Source of the DNA: Achromobacter aegrifaciens
GTDB lineage: Bacteria > Pseudomonadota > Gammaproteobacteria > Burkholderiales > Burkholderiaceae_B
Assembly: GCF_902859735.1 (NCBI RefSeq)
Contig: NZ_CADIJY010000009.1
Span: forward strand, 1 to 64,000
DNA: 64,000 nucleotides
Direction of reading: 5' to 3'
This document shows positions 30,873 through 38,729 of the stretch, in pieces. Numbering within the stretch: position 1 is the stretch's first letter; each line of letters opens with the position of its first letter. Below the pieces are notes generated by a model that was given only the letters and a program-made list of their open reading frames with translations, was not told the DNA's origin and ran no database searches. The position numbers and the translations under genes were made by a program.

Positions 30873-31703
30873 ATGAACTACTACAGCCACAACATCGGTG
30901 ACTATGCGCAGGCCACGGCGCATCTGAGCTTGCTTGAAGATGCCATCTACAGCCGCCTGCTGCGCCGGTACTACGCCGAAGAGCAGCCCATCGTGGACAA
31001 CCTGCAGCAGGTATTCCGGTGGGTGGGGGCCCGTAGCGAAGAAGAAAGAGAGGCGGCCGCGCAGGTGCTGGCCGAGTTCTTCGTGTTGCGCGATGGCCAT
31101 TGGCACAACAAACGGGCGGACGTGGAGATTGCCGCGTATCACGTCAAGGCCGAGACTGCCAAGGCCAACGGCCGGCGAGGCGGCCGGCCCAGGCTGGCAG
31201 AGCGCAATCCGGAACAACCAAGCGGGTTTCCCATGGGTTTCGACGAGAAACCCGGCCATGGCCCGGCAGATGGCGGATCGGAAGCTAACCAAGAACCAGG
31301 AACCAAGAACCAGGAACCAAAAGAACACACCTCCCGCAAGCGGGGGACCGGATTCGACGCGTCCGTGATCGAACTGCCGGATTGGCTGGACCGCGAGGAC
31401 TGGGTCAGTTGGATTGCCGACCGCAAGGCGCGCAAAAAGCCGGTGACGCAGGAGGGCGCCAGGCGTCAGCTGCAACAGCTTGCCGCCTATCTGGCCGCAG
31501 GGCATCCGCCAGGGGCCGTGATCGCGAACAGCATCGCGGGCGGGTACCAGGGCCTCTTCCCTCCGCGCACGCCTGCTACAGCGGGCCATCCGGCAGGCAG
31601 GGCGCAACGCCTGGCCGACTGGACCGAGGAGCTGCGAGAAGTACTGGCCGACGACGGCCGGCCGCGCGAGCGGTTCATGGGGACGATAGATGCAACCCGC
31701 TGA
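30873..31703 (+). CDS. Phage replication-type protein, DUF1376 (O-like)
   Basis: 276 residues. The N-terminal ~95 residues (MNYYSHNIGDYAQATAHLSLLEDAIYSRLLRRYYAEEQPI) are a DUF1376 domain, found in phage replication/initiation proteins. The middle is low complexity with a short tandem repeat (NQEPGTKNQEPK), and the C-terminal part is a helical domain (LPDWLDREDWVSWIADRKARKKP) common to phage replication proteins. First gene of the early operon, next to the operator array; overlaps the next gene by 14 nt. In a tail-only island it has no obvious replication job and may be a remnant. Confidence 0.8.
   Translation: MNYYSHNIGDYAQATAHLSLLEDAIYSRLLRRYYAEEQPIVDNLQQVFRWVGARSEEEREAAAQVLAEFFVLRDGHWHNKRADVEIAAYHVKAETAKANGRRGGRPRLAERNPEQPSGFPMGFDEKPGHGPADGGSEANQEPGTKNQEPKEHTSRKRGTGFDASVIELPDWLDREDWVSWIADRKARKKPVTQEGARRQLQQLAAYLAAGHPPGAVIANSIAGGYQGLFPPRTPATAGHPAGRAQRLADWTEELREVLADDGRPRERFMGTIDATR
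31288..31319 (+). repeat. Short tandem repeat inside the DUF1376 gene
   Basis: About 2.3 copies of the 14-mer AACCAAGAACCAGG, in frame over three repeats of its 42-nt coding phase only partly, encoding NQEPGTKNQEP. Probably a variable linker between domains. Confidence 0.7.
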
Positions 31704-32433
31704 CATCCCTTCCGCCGCCATGGGCGCGCTGGTGGTCAATGAAATGCTGCTGATGTACGGCGCCAAGTTCGCGCAGCAATGGCAGGGCCTGACTGCCCGT
31801 GAACTGAAGGATTCATGGAACCAGAAATTGGCGGGCCTGGACGAGGTGCAGGTGCGTCGCGGCCTGGTCGCCTGCCTGACCCAGGAATGGCCGCCGACGC
31901 TGCCGCAGTTCATCAAATTATGTTGCCCGTGGATGGTTCCCGAAGTGGCCTATCACGAGGCCGTGCGTGGCTTGTCAGCGCGCAGGCGCGGCGAGCCCGG
32001 TGTCTGGTCGCATCCGGCGGTGTACTGGGCCGCGGTGGGCGTCAGCACGGTGGATCTGCTGGGCTGCACCTACGGCGCCATCAAGGCGCGCTGGGAGAAG
32101 ACGCTGAACGAGGAGCTGGCGAAGGGCGTGTGGGCGGATATCCCGCTGCCTCGTCCGGCGCTGCCCGCGCCCGGCCAGACGCTGGCCACGCGCGCAGAGG
32201 CCGAGGCGGCGCTCAAGAAAATGGGCGCGCAGAAGGTGCTGCGGGACCGTGGGTGCCCGCCTCGGAGCTGGATCGAAAAGTGGGAGGCGCGCATCGCGCG
32301 CGGCGACCACCCGAGCAAAGGCATCGCCGACATGCTCAAGCGCGCCAAGGGCGAAAGCCAGGATACGGAGGGCCGTCTGCAGAACGGTTCCAGCGGCAAG
32401 ACAGGTAAACAATGCGAGGTGGCTGATGAGTAA
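31690..32433 (+). CDS. Phage replication protein P-like
   Basis: 247 residues with MYGAKFAQQWQGLTARELKDSWNQKLAGLDEVQVRRGLVACLTQEWPPTLPQFIKLC, the layout of lambda P-type helicase loaders (WPP.LP.F..LC). The C-terminal half is charged and helical. It overlaps both neighbours (14 nt upstream, 8 nt downstream), so the early operon is translationally coupled. Function here is uncertain for the same reason as the DUF1376 gene. Confidence 0.65.
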   Translation: MQPADIPSAAMGALVVNEMLLMYGAKFAQQWQGLTARELKDSWNQKLAGLDEVQVRRGLVACLTQEWPPTLPQFIKLCCPWMVPEVAYHEAVRGLSARRRGEPGVWSHPAVYWAAVGVSTVDLLGCTYGAIKARWEKTLNEELAKGVWADIPLPRPALPAPGQTLATRAEAEAALKKMGAQKVLRDRGCPPRSWIEKWEARIARGDHPSKGIADMLKRAKGESQDTEGRLQNGSSGKTGKQCEVADE

Positions 32434-32782
32434 ATTGACGGGTGACGATCTGATCTGGAACTGGGCCCGCTGGACCTGGTCCGGCGCTACGGTGGGAAAC
32501 ATGGAGGTGTACCTTTCCGAAGAGGAGGACTACCGGCCCATCAACCATCACCACGCCATGGAGGTCGAGGCGATGCATGCCGCGCTGCCCTGGCACGAGC
32601 GCATGATCATCATTGCCGAATACCCGCAGAAGAATGTGATGTTCGGCCAGCTGGATGGCCGCGCGCGCCGCGCCAAGGCGCTGGACTGGATTGCCGATAC
32701 GACCGGCGTGGCCCTGACCGAAACCGAATACAAACTGTACCTGGGTCTTTTCCGCAGCCTGGTGGAAAGGAGGCTGGCGTGA
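32426..32782 (+). CDS. Small phage protein, possible late-gene antiterminator (Q-like)
   Basis: 118 residues. Not confidently matched to a family; the opening LIWNWARWTWSGATVGNM and the C-terminal helical segment (LTETEYKLYLGLFRSLVERRL) resemble small phage late regulators, and it sits in the Q position: last in the early operon, ahead of terminators and the late genes. Overlaps the P-like gene by 8 nt and the next gene by 4 nt (GTGA). Confidence 0.4.
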   Translation: MSKLTGDDLIWNWARWTWSGATVGNMEVYLSEEEDYRPINHHHAMEVEAMHAALPWHERMIIIAEYPQKNVMFGQLDGRARRAKALDWIADTTGVALTETEYKLYLGLFRSLVERRLA

Positions 32783-33039
32783 AGTACGCACACGAGGTGA
32801 TGGATCTGATGGCCTGCTATCCCGGCCGCTCATTCCGTTTGATGGAGCTGGTCCGTCATGTGTCGCGCGGCCGGCCTTTGTCTGTTCCCGAAAAGACGCG
32901 CCTGCAAAGAGGCATCCAGCGGGCCATGGATGCGCTGCAGGATACCGGCAGCGTGCTGATTCAAGAGCCCGAGAAAGGCGGGCACGGGCGCACCTACGCG
33001 TGGCGTGTGACGGTTCCCTCACAAGACCGCGCCCCATAG
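32779..33039 (+). CDS. Small winged-helix-like phage protein
   Basis: 86 residues from a GTG start at 32779 with a very strong AAAGGAGG site 5 nt upstream, which decides the start. The fold looks like a winged helix: FRLMELVRHVSRGRPLSVPEKTRLQRGIQRAMDALQDTGSVLIQEP, then GGHGRTYAWRV as the wing. It could be a regulator of the late genes. Its last codons form the first part of the duplicated 124-137-bp module downstream. Confidence 0.6.
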   Translation: MKYAHEVMDLMACYPGRSFRLMELVRHVSRGRPLSVPEKTRLQRGIQRAMDALQDTGSVLIQEPEKGGHGRTYAWRVTVPSQDRAP

Positions 33040-33129
33040 GTCACGCAATCGGTCACAATGGGTCCGGGGCATTGCGCCCCAAGCAAATGCAGCCCTGGCC
33101 ACGCGCCGGGGCTTTTTGTTTTGGGCGCG
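33006..33129 (+). repeat. Direct repeat module, copy 1 (operator dyad + GGTCAC pair + terminator)
   Basis: Starts inside the 3' end of the preceding gene. Contains a degenerate dyad TGTGACGG-TT-CCCTCACA, the direct pair GGTCAC...GGTCACAA, the hairpin GGGGC-ATTGC-GCCCC and a terminator (AGCCCTGG/CCGGGGCT then TTTTT, 33091-33117). Copy 2 starts 176 bp later. Together with copy 2 this fills the 319-bp gap without genes between the early and late operons. Confidence 0.85.
33091..33117 (+). terminator. Terminator in repeat copy 1
   Basis: AGCCCtGG-N7-CCgGGGCT followed by TTTT; ends the early transcript of the island unless antiterminated. Confidence 0.7.
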
Positions 33130-33181
33130 TGGCCCCGGCTTTTTCACTGCTGGGGCAGGGGGCGAACTTCTTTGCACTGCA

Positions 33182-33318
33182 TGTGACGGAACCGTCACAA
33201 GACCCCGCCCCAACGGTCACGCAATCGGTCACAATTTGTCCGGGGCATTGCGCCCCTGACAAATGCAACCCCGAAATGCAGCCCCGGCCACGTGCCGGGG
33301 CTTTTGCATTTGGGCGCG
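33182..33318 (+). repeat. Direct repeat module, copy 2
   Basis: Same order as copy 1. The dyad TGTGACGG-AA-CCGTCACA (33182-33199) has perfect 8-bp arms, followed by GGTCACGCAATCGGTCACAA, GGGGC-ATTGC-GCCCC and a stronger terminator. A 13-bp internal duplication around AAATGCA makes it longer than copy 1. Confidence 0.85.
33280..33305 (+). terminator. Terminator in repeat copy 2
   Basis: AGCCCCGGC-CACGT-GCCGGGGCT then TTT; 9-bp perfect stem, 54 bp before the first tail gene. Confidence 0.75.
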
Positions 33319-33358
33319 ATGTTTCGGCGCCAGTCTTCTTCAGCAGGAATCCAACTCC

Positions 33359-33892
33359 ATGAACGTTCAGATCAGCATCACTGAAAACCAGCTGGTAGAG
33401 GACCTCGCCGCATTCTTCAAGACCTTGGTCGACTGCGACGTAGTCCGCGGTCTACCCGGTTGGGTTCCCGCGCCACCGCGCGAGTGCGTCGTCATCACTC
33501 CGCTGGCGGCGCAGGGACTTTCCGTGCCGGTCATGGCCTATGCCGATCCGTCGCCCGCGGCGGGGAAGCGGATCATGACCCAGGCCTCGCAATGGTCTGC
33601 CCGCGTGGATGGCTACGGGGCGCGGGCCCTGGACCTGGCGCTCACGCTCTCGATCGCCCTGCGCAGCCAGTACGGGTGCGAGTTCCTGGGGAATCTGGGG
33701 CGAACTCAGCCGCTGTACGCGGGCGAGCTCAAGCAAGTGCCCTTCGAGAGCGGGGAAAGCCAGACCTTCGAGCGGTGGTGGTTCGACGCCGTCCTGCAGT
33801 TCAACCCTTCCATCAGCATGCCGCAGCAGTTTGCGGATCACCTTCACGTGGGCCTCATCGAGGCCGACACCACCTACCCTACGGGAGCTTAA
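33359..33892 (+). CDS. Phage neck/tail terminator protein, gp12-like
   Basis: 177 residues from the ATG at 33359 (AGGA 10 nt upstream). Pattern of the LIC_12616/gp12-like neck proteins: QISITENQLVEDLAAFFKTLVDC at the start and FERWWFDAVLQFNPSISMPQQFADHLHVGLIEADTTYP at the end. It caps the head-proximal end of a contractile tail. It is the first structural gene; no capsid, portal or terminase precedes it. Confidence 0.75.
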   Translation: MNVQISITENQLVEDLAAFFKTLVDCDVVRGLPGWVPAPPRECVVITPLAAQGLSVPVMAYADPSPAAGKRIMTQASQWSARVDGYGARALDLALTLSIALRSQYGCEFLGNLGRTQPLYAGELKQVPFESGESQTFERWWFDAVLQFNPSISMPQQFADHLHVGLIEADTTYPTGA

Positions 33893-33896
33893 TCCT

Positions 33897-35375
33897 ATGT
33901 CCATTCCCGCCAGTGAAATCGTCCAGGTCGTGCCTGGCGTGATCTCCGCCGGCGGATCGGCGCTCGATTTGAACGGCCTGATCCTGACCCACGATACCGC
34001 CGTCCCCATCGGCACCGTCCAGAGTTTCGCGACCCCGCGCGACGTACAGCGCTTCTTCGGTCCGACCTCGACCGAGGCCGCCCTGGCCGACGTCTACTTC
34101 AACGGCTTCGACAACTCGACCCGCAAGCCGGGCAATCTGTTGTATGCCCAGTATCCGGCGGCAGCGGTTTCCGCCTATCTGCGCGGCGGCTCGATGGCCG
34201 CGGTAACGCTGACCCAGCTGCAGGCGCTGTCCGGCATCCTGACGGTCGCCGTGGACGGCGTGGCGAAGACCTCCGCCAGCATCGACCTGTCGACGGCAAC
34301 GAGCTTCTCGAACGCCGCCACGATCATCGAAGCCGGGTTCACCGCCATGGGCGCCACCTGCACCTACGATGCGCAGCGTGCCGCTTTCGTGATCGTCTCG
34401 GCCACCGATGGCGTCGCCAGCACGATCTCCTATGGCAGCGGCACCCTCGCGTCGGGCTTGAAGCTGACGCAGGCCGCTGGCGCCAAGGTGTCGCTGGGTG
34501 CCGCGGCCGGCATTCCAGCGGTGGACATGGGCCGGATTACCGACCTGACCCAGAACTGGGCGGCGTTCATGACGACCTTCGAGCCCGATACGGCCGGCAA
34601 AGTGGCGTTTTCGGCGTGGACGAATGCCCAGGGCGACCGCTACGCCTACGTCGGCTGGGACACCGATATCACCGCTACCCAGCAGGGCAACACGTCCAAC
34701 TGGGCGGCTGTCGTAAGCGCCAATGAATACTCGGGCTCCGTGCCGGTCTACAAGGACGTGCTGCATGCAGCCTTCGTCCTGGGCGCCGTTGCATCGCTCG
34801 ACTTCGAACGTACCAACGGCCGCGCCACCCTGGCGTTCAAGGGCCAGTCGGGCCTCGCGTTCTCCGTGACTGACGCGACCACCGCTCAGACGCTGATCGA
34901 CAACGGCTACAACTTCTACGGCGACTACGCCACCAGCAACGACCGCTTCCGCTTCCTGTACCCGGGCCAGATCAGCGGCAACTGGAAATGGGTCGACACC
35001 TACGTCAACCAGATCTGGCTGAACGCGGCGTTCCAGCAGGCGCTGATGAGTTTGCTGACCCAGGTGAACGCCATTCCCTACAACATCGACGGCTACACGC
35101 TGATCGACGCTGCCTGCCTGGACCCGATCAACGCCGCGGTCAACTTCGGCGCCATCCGCGCCGGCGTGACGCTGTCGAGCCAGCAGAAGGCGCAGATCAA
35201 CAGCCAGGCCGGCGTGGATATCTCCGACACGCTCCAGACCCGCGGCTGGTATCTGCAGATCAAGGACGCGACGCCGCAGGTGCGAGAGGCCCGCGGCACC
35301 CCGCCCATGACGTTCTGGTACCTGGACGGCGGTTCCGTCCAGCAGATCACCCTGGCCTCGCTGGCCATTCTTTAA
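33897..35375 (+). CDS. Contractile tail sheath-like protein, DUF3383
   Basis: 492 residues. DUF3383 proteins act as tail sheath in a group of myophages. Recognisable: VPGVISAGGSALDLNGLILTHDTAVPIGTVQSFATPRDVQRFFGPTSTEAALADVYFNGF and the C-terminal IKDATPQVREARGTPPMTFWYLDGGSVQQITLAS. Length and position directly before the tube gene support sheath. It would form the outer contracting cylinder of the particle. Confidence 0.85.
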   Translation: MSIPASEIVQVVPGVISAGGSALDLNGLILTHDTAVPIGTVQSFATPRDVQRFFGPTSTEAALADVYFNGFDNSTRKPGNLLYAQYPAAAVSAYLRGGSMAAVTLTQLQALSGILTVAVDGVAKTSASIDLSTATSFSNAATIIEAGFTAMGATCTYDAQRAAFVIVSATDGVASTISYGSGTLASGLKLTQAAGAKVSLGAAAGIPAVDMGRITDLTQNWAAFMTTFEPDTAGKVAFSAWTNAQGDRYAYVGWDTDITATQQGNTSNWAAVVSANEYSGSVPVYKDVLHAAFVLGAVASLDFERTNGRATLAFKGQSGLAFSVTDATTAQTLIDNGYNFYGDYATSNDRFRFLYPGQISGNWKWVDTYVNQIWLNAAFQQALMSLLTQVNAIPYNIDGYTLIDAACLDPINAAVNFGAIRAGVTLSSQQKAQINSQAGVDISDTLQTRGWYLQIKDATPQVREARGTPPMTFWYLDGGSVQQITLASLAIL

Positions 35376-35384
35376 GGATTCAAC

Positions 35385-35816
35385 ATGGCGACTTTGACCA
35401 GTGCCAACTCGGTTCTGATGCTTGCGGTGGGCGGCGTTTTTCCGGTGCCGCAGAAAATCGAGGGCTACGCTTCCGACAGCGCCTTCACCTTCGAGGCTGC
35501 CAAGCCCGCGCAGGTAACCATGGGCGTGGACGGCCGCATGTCGGCCGGCTACGTGCCGGTTCCCCGCGTGCAGACCATCACGATCCAGCCCGACTCCCCG
35601 TCCATGCGCGTCTTCGAGATCTGGATGGCAGCCAGTGAAACGGCCCGCGAAGTGTTCTATGCAAACGGCACCCTCAACATCCCGTCGATCGACCGCAAGT
35701 ACACGCTGACCCGCGGCGTGCTGACGCAGATTCCGCCGGCGCCGGATGCCAAGGCGATGCTCCAACCCATGGCGTTCCAGATCACCTGGCAGAACGTCTC
35801 TCCGGCGCTGGTGTGA
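35385..35816 (+). CDS. Tail tube-like protein
   Basis: 143 residues, in the position of the tube gene between sheath and tail chaperone. The sequence is beta-rich (PQKIEGYASDSAFTFEAAKPAQVTMGVDGRMSAGYVPVPRVQTITIQPDSPSMRVFEIW), as in DUF3277-type tube proteins. It would build the inner rigid tube. Confidence 0.72.
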   Translation: MATLTSANSVLMLAVGGVFPVPQKIEGYASDSAFTFEAAKPAQVTMGVDGRMSAGYVPVPRVQTITIQPDSPSMRVFEIWMAASETAREVFYANGTLNIPSIDRKYTLTRGVLTQIPPAPDAKAMLQPMAFQITWQNVSPALV

Positions 35817-35817
35817 C

Positions 35818-36252
35818 ATGGCCAGAAAGCAAATAACCCTGACCATCGGCGCCGAAGGGCGCGACAAGGGCAAGGTGTTCATCCTGACGGAGCTTTCTGC
35901 CTACGACGCCGAGGAATGGGCCGGTCGGGCGCTGTTTTCGTTGATGAACGCCGGGGTGGAAATCCCGGACAACATCGCAGAGGCCGGGCTGGCCGGCGTG
36001 GCCGCCATGGGCATGAAGGCCATCGCCAAGCTGCCTTTCGAGAGCGCCAAGCCGCTGCTGGAAAAGATGATGGATTGCGTCCAGATCCAGCCCAGCCCGA
36101 ACGTGACGCGCGAGCTCATGTCAGGCGATGTCGAGGAGGTGGCGACGCTGTTCGCGTTGCGCAAGAAAGTCCTGGGCTTGCACCTGGATTTTTTTACGGC
36201 CGCCGTCCCATCGACTTCGGGCTCCAAGTCCACGACGGCGGCGCGCGCCTGA
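35818..36252 (+). CDS. Tail assembly chaperone, short product (gpG-like)
   Basis: 144 residues. ARKQITLTIGAEGRDKGKVFILTELSAYDAEEWAGRALFSLMNAG matches the tail chaperone group. Starts 2 nt after the tube stop. Near its end the DNA carries T-TTT-TTT (36189-36195) in the zero frame GAT TTT TTT ACG, so ribosomes can slip back one base and continue into a second frame to 36416. This is the short form made without slippage. Confidence 0.8.
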   Translation: MARKQITLTIGAEGRDKGKVFILTELSAYDAEEWAGRALFSLMNAGVEIPDNIAEAGLAGVAAMGMKAIAKLPFESAKPLLEKMMDCVQIQPSPNVTRELMSGDVEEVATLFALRKKVLGLHLDFFTAAVPSTSGSKSTTAARA

Positions 36253-36416
36253 TTCGCTACGCCAATATCCCCCGGATCATTGGCGTGGTGATTTCCCGGC
36301 ACCCGGGCCTGCTGCACGACCTGCAGACGGTCTACGGTGCCGAAGACCTGTACAACCTGCTTGAGGTGATTGCGGTGGACGCACACAACAGGCGCGTCCT
36401 AGCTGAACCGAGGTAA
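35818..36416 (+). CDS. Tail assembly chaperone, -1 frameshift product (gpGT-like)
   Basis: Fusion of about 199 residues formed by -1 slippage at 36189-36195. The frame after the slip reads YGRRPIDFGLQVHDGGARL and ends AVDAHNRRVLAEPR with stop at 36414-36416, 4 bp before the tape-measure gene. The downstream frame has no start codon of its own and fills the gap exactly, which is the layout of lambda G/GT and its many relatives. Coordinates span the whole fusion; the join itself is at the heptamer. Confidence 0.75.
36189..36195 (+). other. Slippery heptamer T TTT TTT for programmed -1 frameshift
   Basis: Seven T in GAT TTT TTT ACG; the X XXY YYZ rule is met exactly. It joins the G frame to the downstream frame in the tail chaperone gene. 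Confidence 0.8.
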
Positions 36417-36420
36417 TTGC

Positions 36421-38085
36421 ATGGCCACCATCATCGACGCCTTGCTCGTCACCGCGGGTTTCGATCCGAAGCGTTTTGCGGCGGATAGCTACTCCGGTGC
36501 GGCCGGTCTGAGCCAAACGGCCCAGAATCTGGACATGAGTACCGAGCGGCTGTCCGCGTGGCAGAAGGCGGCCGAGCGGGCAGGCGGAACTGCGGAAGCC
36601 ATTTCCGCCCAATTGAGGGAATCCTCGGTCGAGGTAGCCAGATTCAACCGCGGATCCGCCGCGGACTCGCTACCCGGGTTCTTCCGCAACGGCGGCAATG
36701 TCGGCGACCTCAAGGACGGGAACACCTACCTTCTGGCCAGGTCGAGGATCATTGCTGATCTTTACCAGAAGGACAGGGCCCAGGCCGCGCTGGCCGCCCA
36801 GGACATGGGTATCAACGAGGGCCTGTTCAATCTGTTCAAGCGCGGGCCCGATGAGCTCGAGCGGTTGCTTCAGGTCCAGGAGAAGCGCGCAGCCATCTCC
36901 GGTAGCGATGCGCAAGCTGCCTCGCAGCTGCGCGACCGTTACCTGGATCTGCGCGATACCTTTGAATCGGTGAGCGTCAAGGTGCTGCTGGCGCTCATGC
37001 CGGCGTTCGAGCGGCTTATCTCGCTCGCACAGGGCTGGGGCGATTATCTGCTTGAGAACCGAGACGAAATCGTCGAGTGGGTCGACGGCGCGGCGCAGGC
37101 CATCGTGAAGTTCATTGATGCAGTCGATTCGGCGGCGCAGGCGGTGGGAGGATGGCAAAACGTCCTGCTAGCGCTGGGGGCGCTCAAGATTCTTTCCTGG
37201 GCAAATTCGCTGCTGAGCCTGGCATCTGCCTTGGGGGCCGTGGCTACGGCTCTCGGAACCCTTGGTGGCGCAGGCGCGGCGCGTGGACTGGGTGCGTTGA
37301 GAGGCTTGGGACCTGCGGCGTTGAAGTTGGCTGGGCGTGCGGCGGCTGGCGCTGCGCTGTTCCTGTTTAGCGAAGATCTGAATGGGGGCGAGCAAGAAGA
37401 CCTGGCCGCGATGAGAAATCCCGCGCTGAAGCGCAAGGAAGTTCTCGACGCAGTCAGGTACTTCGAGGCCAAGGGCTACACCCGGGAGGCGGCCGTGGGG
37501 GTGGTGGCCAACCTGCAGGCCCAAAGCAACCTGGACCCCAGGGCCGTGGGCGCTGATGGCGTTTCCGCCGGCATCGGACTATGGAATCCGCGACGCCAGG
37601 CCGACTTCAAGCGCATATATGGCATGGACCTGCGCGAGTCCACGGTTGAACAGCAACTGGATTTCGTCGCCAATGAGTTGGAAAGCACCAAGCGCAGGGC
37701 GGGAGTACATCTGGCCGCTGCCACCACCCCGGCCCAGGCCAGCGTGGCCGTGTACCGCCACTTCGGATTGAACAAGTCCGAAGGGGCCAGCTCAAGCGAA
37801 GAGCGCAAGCTCGCCGCCGCTGCCGGGGCAATTTATGGGACGCTTTTCCTCGAAGATCAGGAACGAGGCGCCGCAACTGCGGCTACGACGGCCGCAGTCG
37901 CCCAAGCCAGCGCTGCCGCCATCCCGAGCAGCACGGCAACCACCAGCAATACGTCCGAAACCCATATCCACGGCCCCATTACGGTTATGACGCAAGCGAC
38001 GGACGGCGAGGGAGTCGCCCGTGATTTGGGGCGTGTGGGGCGCTCCCAGAATCTCGTCCAACAAGGCAATACGGGGATGTTCTGA
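36421..38085 (+). CDS. Short tail tape-measure protein with phage tail lysozyme domain
   Basis: 554 residues. Helical N-terminal half (SQTAQNLDMSTERLSAWQKAAERAGGTAEAIS), membrane-like segments (VLLALGALKILSWANSLLSLASALGAVATALG), then a tail-lysozyme-like domain at about 337-450 (EVLDAVRYFEAKGYTREAAVGVVANLQAQSNLDPRAVG). In that family the N-x-x-x-E-S motif carries the catalytic glutamate; here residue 368 is Gln (codon CAA at 37522), so the domain may be inactive. At about 1.5 angstrom per residue it suggests a tail of roughly 80 nm. TGATG overlap with the next gene. Confidence 0.85.
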   Translation: MATIIDALLVTAGFDPKRFAADSYSGAAGLSQTAQNLDMSTERLSAWQKAAERAGGTAEAISAQLRESSVEVARFNRGSAADSLPGFFRNGGNVGDLKDGNTYLLARSRIIADLYQKDRAQAALAAQDMGINEGLFNLFKRGPDELERLLQVQEKRAAISGSDAQAASQLRDRYLDLRDTFESVSVKVLLALMPAFERLISLAQGWGDYLLENRDEIVEWVDGAAQAIVKFIDAVDSAAQAVGGWQNVLLALGALKILSWANSLLSLASALGAVATALGTLGGAGAARGLGALRGLGPAALKLAGRAAAGAALFLFSEDLNGGEQEDLAAMRNPALKRKEVLDAVRYFEAKGYTREAAVGVVANLQAQSNLDPRAVGADGVSAGIGLWNPRRQADFKRIYGMDLRESTVEQQLDFVANELESTKRRAGVHLAAATTPAQASVAVYRHFGLNKSEGASSSEERKLAAAAGAIYGTLFLEDQERGAATAATTAAVAQASAAAIPSSTATTSNTSETHIHGPITVMTQATDGEGVARDLGRVGRSQNLVQQGNTGMF

Positions 38086-38729
38086 TGCCGCTTATTCCTT
38101 TTCCCGATGTTCCGAGCAGTCCGGGCGTCCCCGCAGTCTTTCGCGCCGCGTTCCTTTCTTCGGTCTCCGAACCGGCAAGCTTCGAACTTGCGGCGCTGAC
38201 CGACAGGATCTTCGGTCCTCCTCGCTGGGGGCTGTATGGCGTCGATGGGCAGCAGATGCTGGTCTTCGAGACATTCCTTGGAATTACCTTCAATCAGAGC
38301 GGTCAGATATCCAGCTATCCGGTTGAGCAGGGCGGATTCTCGTCCTTCAACAAGGTCGATGCGCCGTTCGAAGCGACCATCAAGCTGGCGCATGGCGGCG
38401 ATCCAGTGTCGCGCAAAGTCATGTTGTCCGTGCTGGAGCGCATCGTCGGCAGCACGGAGCTGTATTCAGTGGCGACGCCAGAGATCGTCTATCCGTCGGC
38501 CAACCTGGTGAAGTACTCATACACCCGCGCCGACAAGAACGGCTCCAGCCTCCTGATCGTTGAACTGACTCTGCAGGAAGTCCGGCAGACGGCCGTCCAG
38601 CTATCGCCGGCCACGCAGGACCCCAGCGGCGCGAATGAAGTTAGCAATGGCCAGGTACAGGCGTTCGAGATTGACGCCTATCCCCGGCGCGATCAGAACA
38701 AGGTGGCCGATCTGGAGCCGATCCAATGA
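38085..38729 (+). CDS. Dit-like baseplate/distal tail protein
   Basis: 214 residues following the tape measure. The middle segment (VEQGGFSSFNKVDAPFEATIKLAHGGDPVSRKVMLSVLERIVGSTELYSVATPEIVYPSANLVKYSYTRADKNGSSLLIVELTLQEVRQT) fits the Dit-like tail protein pattern seen in several contractile-tail phages. Overlaps both neighbours (TGATG, ATGA). Role by position: connects tube end and hub. Moderately sure. Confidence 0.65.
   Translation: MPLIPFPDVPSSPGVPAVFRAAFLSSVSEPASFELAALTDRIFGPPRWGLYGVDGQQMLVFETFLGITFNQSGQISSYPVEQGGFSSFNKVDAPFEATIKLAHGGDPVSRKVMLSVLERIVGSTELYSVATPEIVYPSANLVKYSYTRADKNGSSLLIVELTLQEVRQTAVQLSPATQDPSGANEVSNGQVQAFEIDAYPRRDQNKVADLEPIQ

Noticed and set aside
33006-33318. CRISPR array
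   Set aside because: Only two long imperfect copies with coding and terminator parts; no short regular repeats and no cas genes anywhere in the window.
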